A stretch of 64,000 nt of DNA, from the NCBI GenBank assembly GCA_932521025.1, contig OW051470.1, positions 7,240,501 to 7,304,500 of the forward strand, in the 5' to 3' direction. Source of the DNA: Oscheius onirici (Eukaryota; Nematoda; Chromadorea; Rhabditida; Rhabditidae). The notes beneath the pieces are model-generated. The model saw only the letters and a list, made by a program, of their open reading frames with translations. It did not search any database and was not told the DNA's origin. Shown one piece after another: positions 37,089 through 47,700 of the stretch (its first letter is position 1; the number at the start of each line of letters is the position of its first letter). The translations under genes were made by a program, and so were the position numbers.

Positions 37089-37408
37089 GGAGAGGAATAG
37101 AATGAATATCTTTGTGAATTATCCTGTCTACATTTATTTATATTGTCAGATGGTAAAAGGTCCTGTTTTGATGGAAGTGCTGGACTGACATTTGGTTCTG
37201 AAAAAGAAATATGTTGAATACCCCACAACTGTAGCAGAACTTTTCCAACTGTTCCAAGGACAAAGATTAATTTCTCGACAGACGTTGAAAAGTTCGAAAT
37301 ACACTTCGGGCGACCTTATTGTTTGCGTTTTAATAAGAGAGGATCGACAAATTGTGCTATAGAGAGACAGAAAATCGGAGAACAACTAACATTCTTTATA
37401 TGAACTAT

Positions 37409-38707
37409 TCACACCAAGGCTGGCTTCTTGCAAACATAGGCCCTCATATTGGACTGACAGTCATCGTACATCCATTCACTTTCAATGCAGCCTGTACATC
37501 CAGTGTAGTAGTCTGTGATCATCTTGGTACAGTATGAGAATTCTTGTTGCGAGTTATTGACCCAGCTGAGGTAGTCGACTGGTGTTCCATCTGTCCAGGT
37601 CCAGTTGCCGTTGTTCTTATAGAGACCAATCCATGTCTGGGAACTAGTAGTGGGACTGTCTAGACCGGCTGTGGCAAGATCTGAGAAATGATGATTCTGG
37701 AAAAGATGGACAGAGAGACAGTACTTAGGACAAATTCGTTCTCCTGTTGGCTATGAATCGAGACAAGATGTCCGCCCTCGAATTGGCAGCTGCTTTCGGC
37801 TCTGGGGAAGTACTTCTGGTCTTCATAACGTAACAGCTGGCAGTTTGTTTGAAATATGTCCACCCTTGATCACAAGCAACTGAAAAGAAGGATGGTATAG
37901 TTTTCGAAATCTAACCTTCTAGAGATGTTGCGGTTGGTGGTGGAGGACATGTTGGAGCCGGCATCGGAGCTGGGCAAGTTGCAGCAGCCGGCTGCGGAAC
38001 TGGCATCGGCATAGAGCAGACATAACCAAAGTCCCAGCTCAACGATGCTCCTCTACAAAGTATCTCTTCTGCAGTGCCTTACAATTAGTGCTGGGGGGGG
38101 GGGGGGGGGGGGAAGTGGAATGTCGTACTTTTGACCAAATTTTTATCCTGCCATTATTCTGATGTGAGTTTGGTACCCTTTCAAATCGTAAAAGATAGGG
38201 AATCGGTGAATTCCTACGACAAACCTCCAAAGACCGGTGCCTGCATGAATTACGGCAATGGGAGCACTGTTTGGATCACCCTCTCCAAAATAATTTCTAT
38301 CCCAATTAAAATACATAAGCGTTGTATTTAAGTAATCCAAATTGCGCCAATAGTAATTTGCCACTGGATTGTTCCAAGCTCCTAGCCAAAATTCAAGCTT
38401 GGGGTAACTACTCAATCTGCCTAAAAAGTGTTGGAAGTACTCTTCATTAAAATAGCGCTCACTTGCCAGCCAGTTATTTTCGTAGGCATTCATAGGCACT
38501 ACCAGATTGCCGCCATTGAGCTGACAGAAATACTGAGCACACCAAAATGACTCGCTATCTCCGATCATTTTGAAAAAGTAGCATCTGAATAGTTGATCAA
38601 TTTCTATCCATTTGAAAAGACAACTTGTTGGTCGTTTCTTAATATTCCCAGTTTGGTGGGCAGTTGGCCAGAACGAAAGAAGGGAGAGCAAGAAAAAGCA
38701 GTTTCAT
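37409..38707 (-). pseudogene. Two-domain C-type lectin with two lesions
   Basis: Secreted lectin of the nematode CLEC class with two C-type lectin domains. Signal peptide MKLLFLALPSFVLA is followed by CPPNWEY, then an in-frame TAA (38641-38639), then ETTN and the splice to KCYFFKM. CTLD1 runs to WDFGYVC (about 38025). A Pro/Cys linker (PMPVPQPAAATCPAPMPAP) leads to CTLD2, which starts CDQGWTYFKQTASCY and resumes in another frame as RYEDQKYFPRAESSCQ and GGHLVSIHSQQENEF. One base is missing at about 37830. It ends WMYDDCQSNMRAYVCKKPALV. Splice sites look intact and only these two lesions are seen, so it is either a young pseudogene or a gene with two sequence errors. Intron 2 contains a G/C tract. 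Confidence 0.65.
38093..38112. repeat. 20-nt poly-G tract
   Basis: An uninterrupted run of 20 G on the plus strand, poly-C on the lectin's coding strand, within an intron. It can form a G-quadruplex and its length is likely variable or miscounted. Confidence 0.9.
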
Positions 38708-39560
38708 GCTTCTCCGAACCGAGAGTGAGGGACGAGGCGAGATTGCTGGGAAGACCACTCACTGTGTTTCTTTTTTTCTTTTTTTTTCGAAACGCTTTTC
38801 AAGAAACTTCCGAGCATTGTGGGGCTCGATAAGGGGAAGAAGATTCAGCACATCGACAATTAAAGAGAGACAGAGGGACAGAGACATAGAGGAACAGATA
38901 AACTGAGAGTTTCTACTGAATTTACAGGGAGAAATAGTTTTGCAGTTTTTATTGTTTCCGTTTTAAAAACATTGTTTCTTTCCAAAAGTCCCAGTTTCAC
39001 CAAGAAAGGTAGCACCTCCAGTGCTAAACATTCCTTCTCGGGCCCTCAGTTCCAGTTTCCCTTTCATCCTTCCCTTGTCACTGTGCTCCAGTGACCTCCC
39101 TCTGTTCCAAACACACTGTCCAAGTAAGAAACTACAAACACGTCAGAAGCAATTTTTTCGAGCAAATGATCGAATAGAATTGACCTTATTGGCGGGTTAC
39201 CATGGATTCGTTTATGCATTTACTTTTTCCTCGCCCTGTCTATTGCTCAGTTCAAACTGTGCAGTCCTTTCAGTCCCCTCCTGTTGAAATATCCCTGCAT
39301 TTATAATCTGACAACTAACAATAAGTCAGGAGCAAAATGTGACAGTCACGTCTCCGAGGAATTTACAGCACCGCCATGGTCTGTCCTAAGAGCTGCTCTT
39401 GTCGAATTTAGACTTAATACAGCAAATAAATGAAATGAACTCAATTGAGCGGACAGTTCTGTACCCTTGTACCCACAATAATCCTTTGATCCTGTTCAAT
39501 CTGACCGGATTACCATCACTCGTTATCTCTTGTCCTCTCGTTCAGATTGGGAGTTCAGCC
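38708..39560. other. Intergenic region, nothing seen
   Basis: Upstream flanks of the lectin relic (-) and FAR-like gene 5 (+). No TATA box at the usual distance from either start and no recognisable element. Confidence 0.4.
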
Positions 39561-42120
39561 ATGCTCCTGCTCCCTCTTGCGTTCGTCGGTTTCTCAGCAG
39601 CTTTCAATCCTTTGGGAAATATTACCTACGAACAGGCTGCTGTTCTCCTTAACACGACCCTCAATGGCCCTTTTGGAAGTGAGCCCTAGATTTTATTTAA
39701 AAGATTTGTCTAGAGTACATTCCTGCCGACTGGGTAGCCGAGACGACGGACATTTTGAGGAAAAACAACACGGAAGAGTTTGAAAAGCTGGTCGATCTGA
39801 GAAATAGGGTCATGGAAGAGGGAGTAAGTGGTCACGCTTACTGGGAACTTGTCCTGTTTAGATTCCAACATCTCCGACAGCTGCTCTGTCTCTGCTGAAA
39901 TCGGAATGCCCAGAAACCTACGAGAGAGCTCAAAGACTGCTGAACAACTTCTTGGAGAAGTACAACAAGCTTAGTCCGGAAGCCAAGGCTTTCTACGATG
40001 AGGTGAGTGAGACAAGACACAATGAGTGGTACCCCCGAGACCTATTTCGGCCTATATATGGATCAGATTCTCCGACCATTTGTACGTGCTAGATGCGAAA
40101 GACTGATTGTGAGAGACTGTGGTAAACATGAACAAGAGAAGCAAAGAAAGGAAGAAAAGACCTCGTAGAACTACCGTCATGTCAGGAAGGGTAGACGAGA
40201 GTCTGATTGTGAGTGAGCACATTGTTAGTCACTGCTATTATATTGTGGAAGCCATTAGAGAAAGATAACCCAAAGTTTCAGAGTCTAGAAGTTCCAGAAA
40301 CCCATGAGAAAGGTCCGGTAGATGTACTCTAACATGAAGAACAAAAATACAAGAAGAAGAGGCAGTTGGCAAAGAGTTTATTGCCTCTGAACTAGCTTTT
40401 TCTTTGCGTCTATTCGCCGACGACTTCCATGGAGGTATACTTGCTCTTCTTCTGGTCGATTATCTTGAGATCGAGTCGAATAGTCTCCGGTCTGACATCC
40501 TTGGCCAGCTTCGTGTAGACCTCCTTCGGATCCGTTTCCTCCTTGGAGCAGGCGACGAACTGGATGACGAGTTTGTCAGTTCGAGCCGGACCGGCCAGTC
40601 GGGTCACAGTCACGTTCTGACACTGACCGGGCTCGATGAACATGGCCACCGGATGGACACGGTAGAGTTGGTTGTTGCTGCTGCGGATCTTGACAGCCAG
40701 ACGATGCTCGAACGTGTTGACCAGCATGTGTTCCGATTTGCTGCCGCCCGGACTGAAGTAGGCCGTCTCCGGGTCCAAACACAGAGCGTTTCCCATCTTG
40801 CTGCTTTTCTGGCTCTCCTTCTTCTCCTCCTCCTTCTTCTGCTCTTCTTGGTCCTTCGTCTCCTCGGCCATCTTCTTCGCTAGTCGACCTTCTTCGTAGA
40901 GCAGCAGACTGTTGAGTGGCACTAGCTGTCAGCCTTGAGAGAAATTAGTGTCGACAAGTTGAGAGAGTTTCTAGAACTAGTCAAAAAGAAAGTTGGGCTC
41001 ATTATGGCCACTACTGACAGCAGAAGGACGTCTCCGATGCCTACTCGCAGAAACTACCATCTTCGGTCCAGCTGCGATGGAAAGTGTCAGCTACCGGACC
41101 AGCTTCATCGTCGATCGGCTCCGCCTGCGGACAACAGATCCGAGAGGAAGAGCAAGAGTCCGAAACGGCGTGTCTCCTTCGCCGAAAACATCTCCACGAC
41201 TCGCTCCTACACTCCGTCCTCTCGCAGCTCCAGAAGCTGAACAAGATCGAAGAGATGCAGGATAAGTGAGAGCGATGAACAAGAATAAAAGTAAAAGACC
41301 TCCTTTGTTCTAATCTCTGATATCTTTCGGTAAGTTACCCTATGATATTCTGCTTACGTTGTTATCATTGTCTTCCGCACAACCCTTAACTCTCTCCTCT
41401 CTCACCTCTGTTTGTCTCCGAAAAAAATGCTACTTTGATCCACGATTGGCGATATCGAGAAGACGGGAAAGCGACTGTCTGTTGAGTAAGATTGTGTTGC
41501 TAGCTCTTGGGGTTTTTTGACAAGTTGGGGGACAATTTCCAGCGAGCCATAACACGTTGAACCTGAACTTGCAGAACTTGTTAATTCTGCTAAAACTTTT
41601 TAGTCTTGGTCCTCTCGGCGTACAGACAATCAGGAACCTGCTACAATCTTATTAGTTAGGATAATCCAAGTTTTTGGCTTGTCCGATCGACCTGTTGTAA
41701 CTGTAGTTCTTTCGGTTACCCTAAAAACATTACTGACCGATCCGCGTACAAATTTTTTCTGATAAACTAATCCATATTCAGATGGAGAAGAAGTTGTACA
41801 GTCTCAACCAAACTGGCTCTATGCAACAGAGAATCACCAGTCAGATCCAGCTCTTCCTCGAGTCAAATGACCGTTATCAAAATCTGAAGCCGGAGATCAA
41901 GAGTTCCTTCAAACAACAGTTTCCCGAAACGTGTGACTTCATCGACTGTTTGTTTGATTCCGAACTTTTGATTGTCACCATTTCAGCCCCCACCTACAAG
42001 GCAATCGTCTCCATTCTGAAGGCCTCCAATCCTAAAAATCTTGGCTCGACGGTGGCTTCAATGATGGCCCTTTGGAACAATCATCCACAAGGAGACACGA
42101 CAGAACAGTCAGACGAATGA
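39561..42120 (+). CDS. FAR-like secreted protein 5 with a gene-bearing intron
   Basis: Secreted FAR-like protein of 235 residues from four exons: 39561-39678, 39714-39823, 39862-40002 and 41782-42120, phases 1, 0, 0. Signal peptide MLLLPLAFVGFSAAF. Exon 3 ends EKYNKLSPEAKAFYDE and exon 4 begins MEKKLYSLNQTGSMQQ, continuing to NLKPEIKSSFKQQFPETCDF. Together they restore the same order of motifs as in the intact gene at 30.4 kb, so the distant exon 4 truly belongs here. The last intron (40003-41781, 1,779 bp) is tens of times longer than the others and holds the duplicated 1,051-bp sperm-gene cassette. Whether this intron is still spliced efficiently cannot be judged from sequence. Confidence 0.7.
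40410..40871 (-). CDS. MSP-domain sperm protein (SSP/MFP1-like), copy 1
   Basis: Single-exon protein of 153 residues. A charged N-terminal extension (MAEETKDQEEQKKEEEKKES, about 25 residues, likely a helix) precedes an MSP-fold domain starting near MGNALCLDPETAYFSPGG. AVKIRSSNNQLYRVHPVAMF, GQCQNVTVTRLAGPARTDKL and VIQFVAC match the short sperm-specific class P (SSP) proteins of C. elegans and the Ascaris fibre protein MFP1, which modulate MSP filament assembly. The ATG at 40871 is chosen because the upstream open frame (to 40922) has no ATG. AATAAA lies about 30 nt after the stop. It shares a 132-bp head-to-head gap with the gene at 41004. Confidence 0.85.
   Translation of the reverse strand: MAEETKDQEEQKKEEEKKESQKSSKMGNALCLDPETAYFSPGGSKSEHMLVNTFEHRLAVKIRSSNNQLYRVHPVAMFIEPGQCQNVTVTRLAGPARTDKLVIQFVACSKEETDPKEVYTKLAKDVRPETIRLDLKIIDQKKSKYTSMEVVGE
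41004..41240 (+). CDS. Small basic RVSF-motif protein, copy 1
   Basis: 78 residues, single exon, no known family. MATTDSRRTSPMPTRRNYHL opens a Ser/Arg-rich, probably disordered chain. Near residue 55 it has KSPKRRVSFAEN, a textbook RVxF docking motif for protein phosphatase 1 that also fits a basophilic kinase site (RRVS). The end is Ser/Arg/Tyr-rich (RSYTPSSRSSRS). AATAAA lies about 44 nt after the stop, so it has its own 3' end. Head-to-head arrangement with the MSP-domain gene and exact duplication with it suggest shared sperm expression. PP1 binding is inference from the motif. Confidence 0.65.
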   Translation: MATTDSRRTSPMPTRRNYHLRSSCDGKCQLPDQLHRRSAPPADNRSERKSKSPKRRVSFAENISTTRSYTPSSRSSRS

Positions 42121-42221
42121 AGAGAGTGTTGACAGAGTTACCACAGTGTAGTCTGTTACTTTGTGCAAATCGTGGCCCGCCGAGACGGTCAAGTTAAAGG
42201 TCACGTAGGAATGAGGGTGGG

Positions 42222-42384
42222 TATAAAAGAGCAAGGTTTCAATTCAAACTTGTCTCGTAAAATAGAGGCATTTGATGAAAAGTTTGTTTCCGAAGTATTA
42301 CATTTCCTTGGCGGATAACGAACATTGCTTTACAATTCGTTTGTACATTCTCTGCGGGTGTTCTCTGACATTCTCTTTAATAAA
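42222..42384 (+). other. TATA box and poly(A) signal without a clear gene
   Basis: TATAAAA (42222-42228) is followed 47 nt later by an ATG (42275) and then by AATAAA (42379-42384). The open frame MKSLFPKYYISLADNEHCFT runs through the poly(A) signal with no stop before it. The unit looks like a decayed small gene of the TATA-driven type, or a short non-coding transcript. Confidence 0.3.
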
Positions 42385-42903
42385 TCGCACTTTATTTCAT
42401 TTGGCTGTTCACCTTCCTAGTCTCAGTTCTAGAAATCTTATAATCCAAGTTACGTTTGTTGTATTGTCGCATTGGATGGCGCCAGTTTATAGCTCGTATT
42501 TTCTGCTACTCTTTGATTTTCCCAGAGTTGGCGCTAAATCTTGTTATCGCAGGAAAGTATGAGAAAAAATCTCTGACTCACGAACTGTTCTATTCGAAAA
42601 CACGAGCAGGGCTGTTTCACATCTAGAATATCACCAATCGCCGAACGTTAGGTACTAAGGATTTATCCATAAAGTACTTTCCATGATTATTTTGTAGTAC
42701 TGGCTAATCAAGGCTTCAAATCATTTGTATTGACGCTCTCAACTAAAGTACAGTTTTTCTCCCTATCAACGCCAGAGTTCCGAAGAATCCTCTGAGAGAC
42801 AAGCTCCTACTGCGTGAGGGATCAATCTGAGGGACCAGATCGTGTGAGGCGTTTTACGTTCCGAAGTTGCCCAGCCTGTTCCACGGAACGCCTTTAATCG
42901 CTA

Positions 42904-43279
42904 CTAATGAACTCCCGACATTGATTCCCGGGTGTTCCGGCCTTATCTCAACTAAAAGGGCTACAGTCATAAGATTCTGAAATTTGAGCTGAAGCAGTCC
43001 AAGCAAAGGTGTTTAGTAGCCTTTTGAACGTTAGTTCATCAAAACACCAAATTTTGTTACACAGCGGTAGTGGCTGCAAAGTTCAAATGACCAAGATAAA
43101 AAAAAAGTGACATTGACTACACTGTTGTTTGTAGTATTGGAGTCCAGTTATTTTCGCATTCTGCCCCATTCTAATCATTAATTCCAGCAGGAAGCTGCTC
43201 GTGAGAGAGTCTTCCATCTGGTGCAGACATTTGCTAATGAACCCCCCGACATTGTTTCCCGGGTGTTCCGGCCTTATCT
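42904..43279. repeat. Duplicated 45-bp segment, two copies 330 bp apart
   Basis: 42904-42948 and 43233-43279 share GACATTG, then TTCCCGGGTGTTCCGGCCTTAT, with few changes. The second copy lies in an open stretch after a TTCCAG acceptor (about 43187) reading QEAARERVFHLVQTFANEPP, which looks like a fragment of a coding exon of unknown origin. Confidence 0.5.
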
Positions 43280-43781
43280 TTGTCTTACTTTATTACCTCT
43301 TTTCCACCCAACTCTTATCGAGAAAGACATGAAAAGAGAGCCGTTTTCTGCCAAGGGGGTCGGGCTGCCTCTTTTTGGTCGTTTCTCGTCGCTATGCAAC
43401 AATTTTCTGAATCACGGCTTGATTCATCCGTCTTTCCATCATCGTCCTAAACAACAATTGTTTCAGCAATCCAGAACAATGACAGTTCTTCGAATTTTCG
43501 CCCGGCAATTCTCGGGTAAGGAATCTCCGTCAGGGACACTCAGGTGTCATCTCTATAGAATTCTAACTCATCAGGCAGCATTATACTATGCTTTGATGCC
43601 ATTTTGAAGGTGGTACAAAAACTGAACCCGTTCCCAGTACCTTTGCAAGTCACATATTATTCAGTCAGTAAATAGCCAAAAAAGTTGCTATCAGTATAGA
43701 CCCGGAAAAAAACAGACAGCTTATCATTCTCTTTTCGTTTCTAGCTTGATATGGAAAAATCTTCGCAGGATTATCACCATA

Positions 43782-44697
43782 ATGAACAGTGTCTTTTTAC
43801 AAGCCTCACAACAAAGTGTATTCATTCCTTGCAAAATAGAATTTTCAGCGGCTGCCCAGAAAGTTGTGAAGCCTGACCCTCGTCTTCATTATGATTTCAT
43901 CCCGGCTACGGAAAAAGATCTCGGAAAGATGGTCGATCTCTGCTGTTCGGACTTTATCAAAGTCGAGCCACATAGTCGGGTGAGTTGACCACTCTTTGGA
44001 AATCTGTGTATCGTTTACTGTTCCTGGCTCTGTCTTCTACCCTATCTCAGTCCAAAGTTTCCAGGCCCTTGGTCTGACTGACAAGGATACTCGTTATCTC
44101 TTCGAATGGATAATCGCCAAAAGTCTTCACTATCCCTACTGTCTAACAGTAGTCGAGAAGACTACCGGTAGACTCATTGGTCTTCGAGCCGTCTCAGTCG
44201 GACATCGAGATCACAGTCTGGACTGGCAGCCCTTCCAGCTGCAAATGGACAAATTCTCGGAGAATGTCGTGAAACTGGCTGCTGTTCTGGATGGCAGCAA
44301 AGAAGCATTCTGGAAGGTGGCTGATCCTTCGATCCAGAAAGTAATGCGAAGGGAGATCAGTTTCATCGTGGCAGAACATCAGAGGAAAGGAATTGCCAAG
44401 ACGATGGTCGAGCTCGGCTTTGACTATGATCAGATGAGAGTAGGTTGAAGAAATTCTACTTTCTAAACGTGATCTTTTCCGGCATCTGGTCTTCAGGGCA
44501 TCGTGTCCGAAGCATCTTCCCTCGCCAATCAGACTCTCCTACAGAACGCCGGCTATAAGCTGATCTGTGAACCGGAAAAGTACGAATGGGCCAAGAATGT
44601 ACGTGTTTAGGTTATCTGGCTATCAACCAAATTTTAGATCGACGACGGAACTACGGGAATCAAGGTCTTCTTCAAAGATCTTCGTGTGAAAAATTAA
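43782..44697 (+). CDS. GNAT-family N-acetyltransferase
   Basis: Four exons (43782-43979, 44065-44439, 44497-44598, 44638-44697), all phase 0, give about 244 residues. The fold is that of the AANAT-like nematode acetyltransferases, which transfer acetyl from acetyl-CoA to small amines or polyamines. DFIPATEKDLGKMVDLC is strand 1/helix 1, CLTVVEKTTGRLIGLRAVSV the central strands, and EISFIVAEHQRKGIAKTMVE holds the acetyl-CoA loop (Q-R-K-G-I-A). SLANQTLLQNAGYKLICEPE is the usual final part. The start is uncertain: the ATG at 43782 is the first in frame, but an AG acceptor at about 43848 could bring in another 5' exon. AATAAA (44696) overlaps the stop codon. The K2P gene converges 57 bp away. Confidence 0.8.
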
Positions 44698-44754
44698 TAA
44701 ATCTTGATAACTTTATAGGGGTAATACAGTAGACCCGTTTTTGAAAAATGGAAA

Positions 44755-47700
44755 TCACGAGTTCTTGTCGTCATCGACACTGTACTGTCGAATGATCTGT
44801 ACCGGTCTTCTTCGCTCCGTCGCCGGATTCGGAATGCCTCTCTCATGTTTCGAAACGTACTCGTGCACCTTGCCCCGTGGAACCCCGGCCGGCAGACAGA
44901 ATCCCCGGGGACGAGCAGGCAGCGACGACGAGCGGCTCATCATCGAAGCCTAAATGATTGATTTTGTGTCCATTTTCAAATGAAAGGATGGCAAAAACCA
45001 AGGAACTAAGGATTCTACAAGCGTTACACGACATGCAAGCCTCGAAAGCTATTTGAATTACCGCCTATCTGGGGCTACCTTGCGGATCTTCCGGATCCTG
45101 AAATGACTATTAAGCAAAGACAAACGGGAATGGAAAAGAGTAGCAAAGGGTGGTACCTTTGGGGCTTCTTCTGTAGAAGTCGCTTGCGAATCCCGATGTC
45201 TAAAGCTTCTTATCGTTGAAAACTACAAAATAATTACATGCTCTCCATTCGGCTGAGTTTTCGTCGATTTCTGGTCATTGACCTCTTGCGGATCGGGAAA
45301 GCGGATCCTTCGAGGAAGAAGCCTCTTCGCTCAGAAGGTCGGTCGAGTCTGAACAAGATTATTCGATACTCTTTCCCTCTCACTTCTGTTGAGCCGGTCC
45401 AGTATCAATACACTGACTGGTAAGGGGTCCAGCTGCACAGACCGACAATCCTTCTGTTCGATTGCTTCTGAACTGGTCCAGTCGTCTGGCAATCTTCAGA
45501 TAAGAGTCGTCGGTCTGGATGATGACTTCTTGTCTCAGATCCTCGTCGTACATACTGTTGCCCAGTCCCGAGGTAGAACTTGACCGTCCTCTTTGTCTGA
45601 AAAGGATCTTGTATCAGAAAAACTCTTACTTGAAAGGAGATGGTCGGTTCAGGAAGTCCATCGCAGATCTTGACATCTCTCCATCACTCAGCATCCGGTC
45701 GTCACAGCTGTCTTCTCCGGATCCTGTCTGCATCTCCCCGTCCAGCATCTCGGCTATCGAAGTCTGTTGTTCTTTTTCCCGTCGACTCTTGACCGAATCG
45801 GCCAGCGATGTTTGGAAGGAGTGGTCTTCAAAAGAATCCTGCCGAGTACAAGAACTCTTGGCTACCAGATTCTTCGGACTAGTCATCTGGGATCGGGAAT
45901 CTGTGGACAGAACTTCCCGAAGAGAGGTCTCGGCGGAGATTTCCACCAGACTTGGTCGGTTAGGAGGATCAACTGCTCTGTCGATGGTCAGGAATGGGAG
46001 AGGGGAAGTGTTCATGTCTCTCTTGTTGTTCCGGACGCTACGTTGACTTCTGAACGAGGGTCTAGGAAACAGAACACTTAAAAGACTTACAAGCTGTGAC
46101 TAACAGATGACTGACTCCTTTCATCGTCCCAAGGAGCACAGTTCTCTATGGAGAAATCAAAAGAGATTAGTTCACACGGAGAGGCTCCAGTGGCTCGATC
46201 CTGAAAATTACTTGTACTCATTTCAAGACCCAGAACCTACAGTAACCCTCGGGAAAAGAGTTCCAGTTCCTCTCGTGGAAGTAGAGGGAACCATTGTGTT
46301 CATGCCCTGCTCCACAGCGTCGTTGATCAAAGGACGATCAGTCTCCATGCTTCGACTCATCACTCCCAAGACCTCGGTCAGGATTTCTTTGTCCTAAAGA
46401 TTTCTTTTGAAGAAAGCAGGAAAAATTCTTACAGTAAACTGATGCAGACTGTCATCATACATGGACGTCTCCATGCCCTGCTCGACCAATAGTGCCTTTG
46501 GTACTTCTTTCTAAACACATCAGTTTTGAGATAAAATGACAAAATACCTGTAGACTGAAGAGTCGGAGCATGATTTCGTCGATCTGGAACTGGGCAATGT
46601 CTGTCTGACAGTCGCAGTCAATGGCAGTTCCCGGCTTGGAATCGTCAGAGAACATGACTCTTCTCTGTAGCTTGTCACCCTTCCGCTCGATCATACTGTA
46701 CAAGTCTTTTATCTTAATAGCCAGGTACACTACCTGACAGAATCCATAGGAATGCTGGAAGCGTCGCTGACAGAGTCTCTTTCGTCTATCGATATGTCTC
46801 TCAAACCTGCCAGATCGACGTTCGGAGTGACCTGAGTCTCACAGTGGGCAGCAGCCGTCGGGATCATTGGGTCACATACAATGCTCTGGAAAGAAGAAGT
46901 GGGCAGAGGGTCAAACTGGTCGCAGGACACTGAGCGACAGATAGAAGTTTAAATGAATGGATAACTCCAATCTCTTACCTGAGTCAAAGTCTGTGCCTGA
47001 ACTCCCATTGCTAGCTGAATCGGCGGATCCGTCTGCATGTTTTTGTTGTTCGTCTCGCGGATGATTCTCTCAAACTGCTGAGCTTTCTGTTCGACTTCGG
47101 CTGTCTGTCTCTCGCTCATCAGAAGTGGGGCGAATAGTTTGGCCAACGGACTCTGTTTTTCCATAACCTTGGGCAAGAGATCGCCTTCTCCGATGTCCTT
47201 GTGCTGGTTCAGAGCCTGTTGAGCTTCTTCCTGCAGCTTGATCATGAGGTTGTAGAGCCATTCTTCGATCTTGATCTGGATGACGGAGAGGAGCATGGAA
47301 ACGATGGAAAGACCTATGATGACCAGGATGAACATGACAATTAGGAGACGAGGGTGGTCCGGCACGACATCTCCTGAATTGTTGGTCAATGAAGTTTTGA
47401 AAAAAAAACTTGCTCGACTCACAACAACTACCCTAATTTTGTCATAACTTGTTCTATGAAATTTATTTATTCTTTTGGAAACAATTTCGAAGTTTTTGAA
47501 TAAAAGTCGCAACTTTTAAGTTGAGTTTTCCATATGTTGAAAACTAAAAGCACATTAAAAAAACATCGAACATACATGTTTTTGGAGGATTAGTTCTTTC
47601 AAAACTCAACAACGAGTACAAGGGCAATGTCGGAAGTGTCCAGCTCTGCCCGGATACAAGCTCGACTGAGACTCTCAATGATATGAAAACGATGCGACAA

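Larger units (their letters stand above)
40302..41352. repeat. 1,051-bp inverted duplication, copy 1
   Basis: Matches 55901-56951 in reverse complement over its full length. The only mismatch I found is near one end (a/c at about 41345). It carries the complete divergent gene pair with both polyadenylation signals. Flanks diverge abruptly at both ends. No target-site duplication or terminal repeats are obvious. Confidence 0.92.

Noticed and set aside
40872-40922. Longer N-terminus for the MSP-domain protein (same frame upstream of the ATG).
   Set aside because: The upstream frame has no ATG and is closed by a stop just beyond 40922; the duplicate copy gives the same picture.
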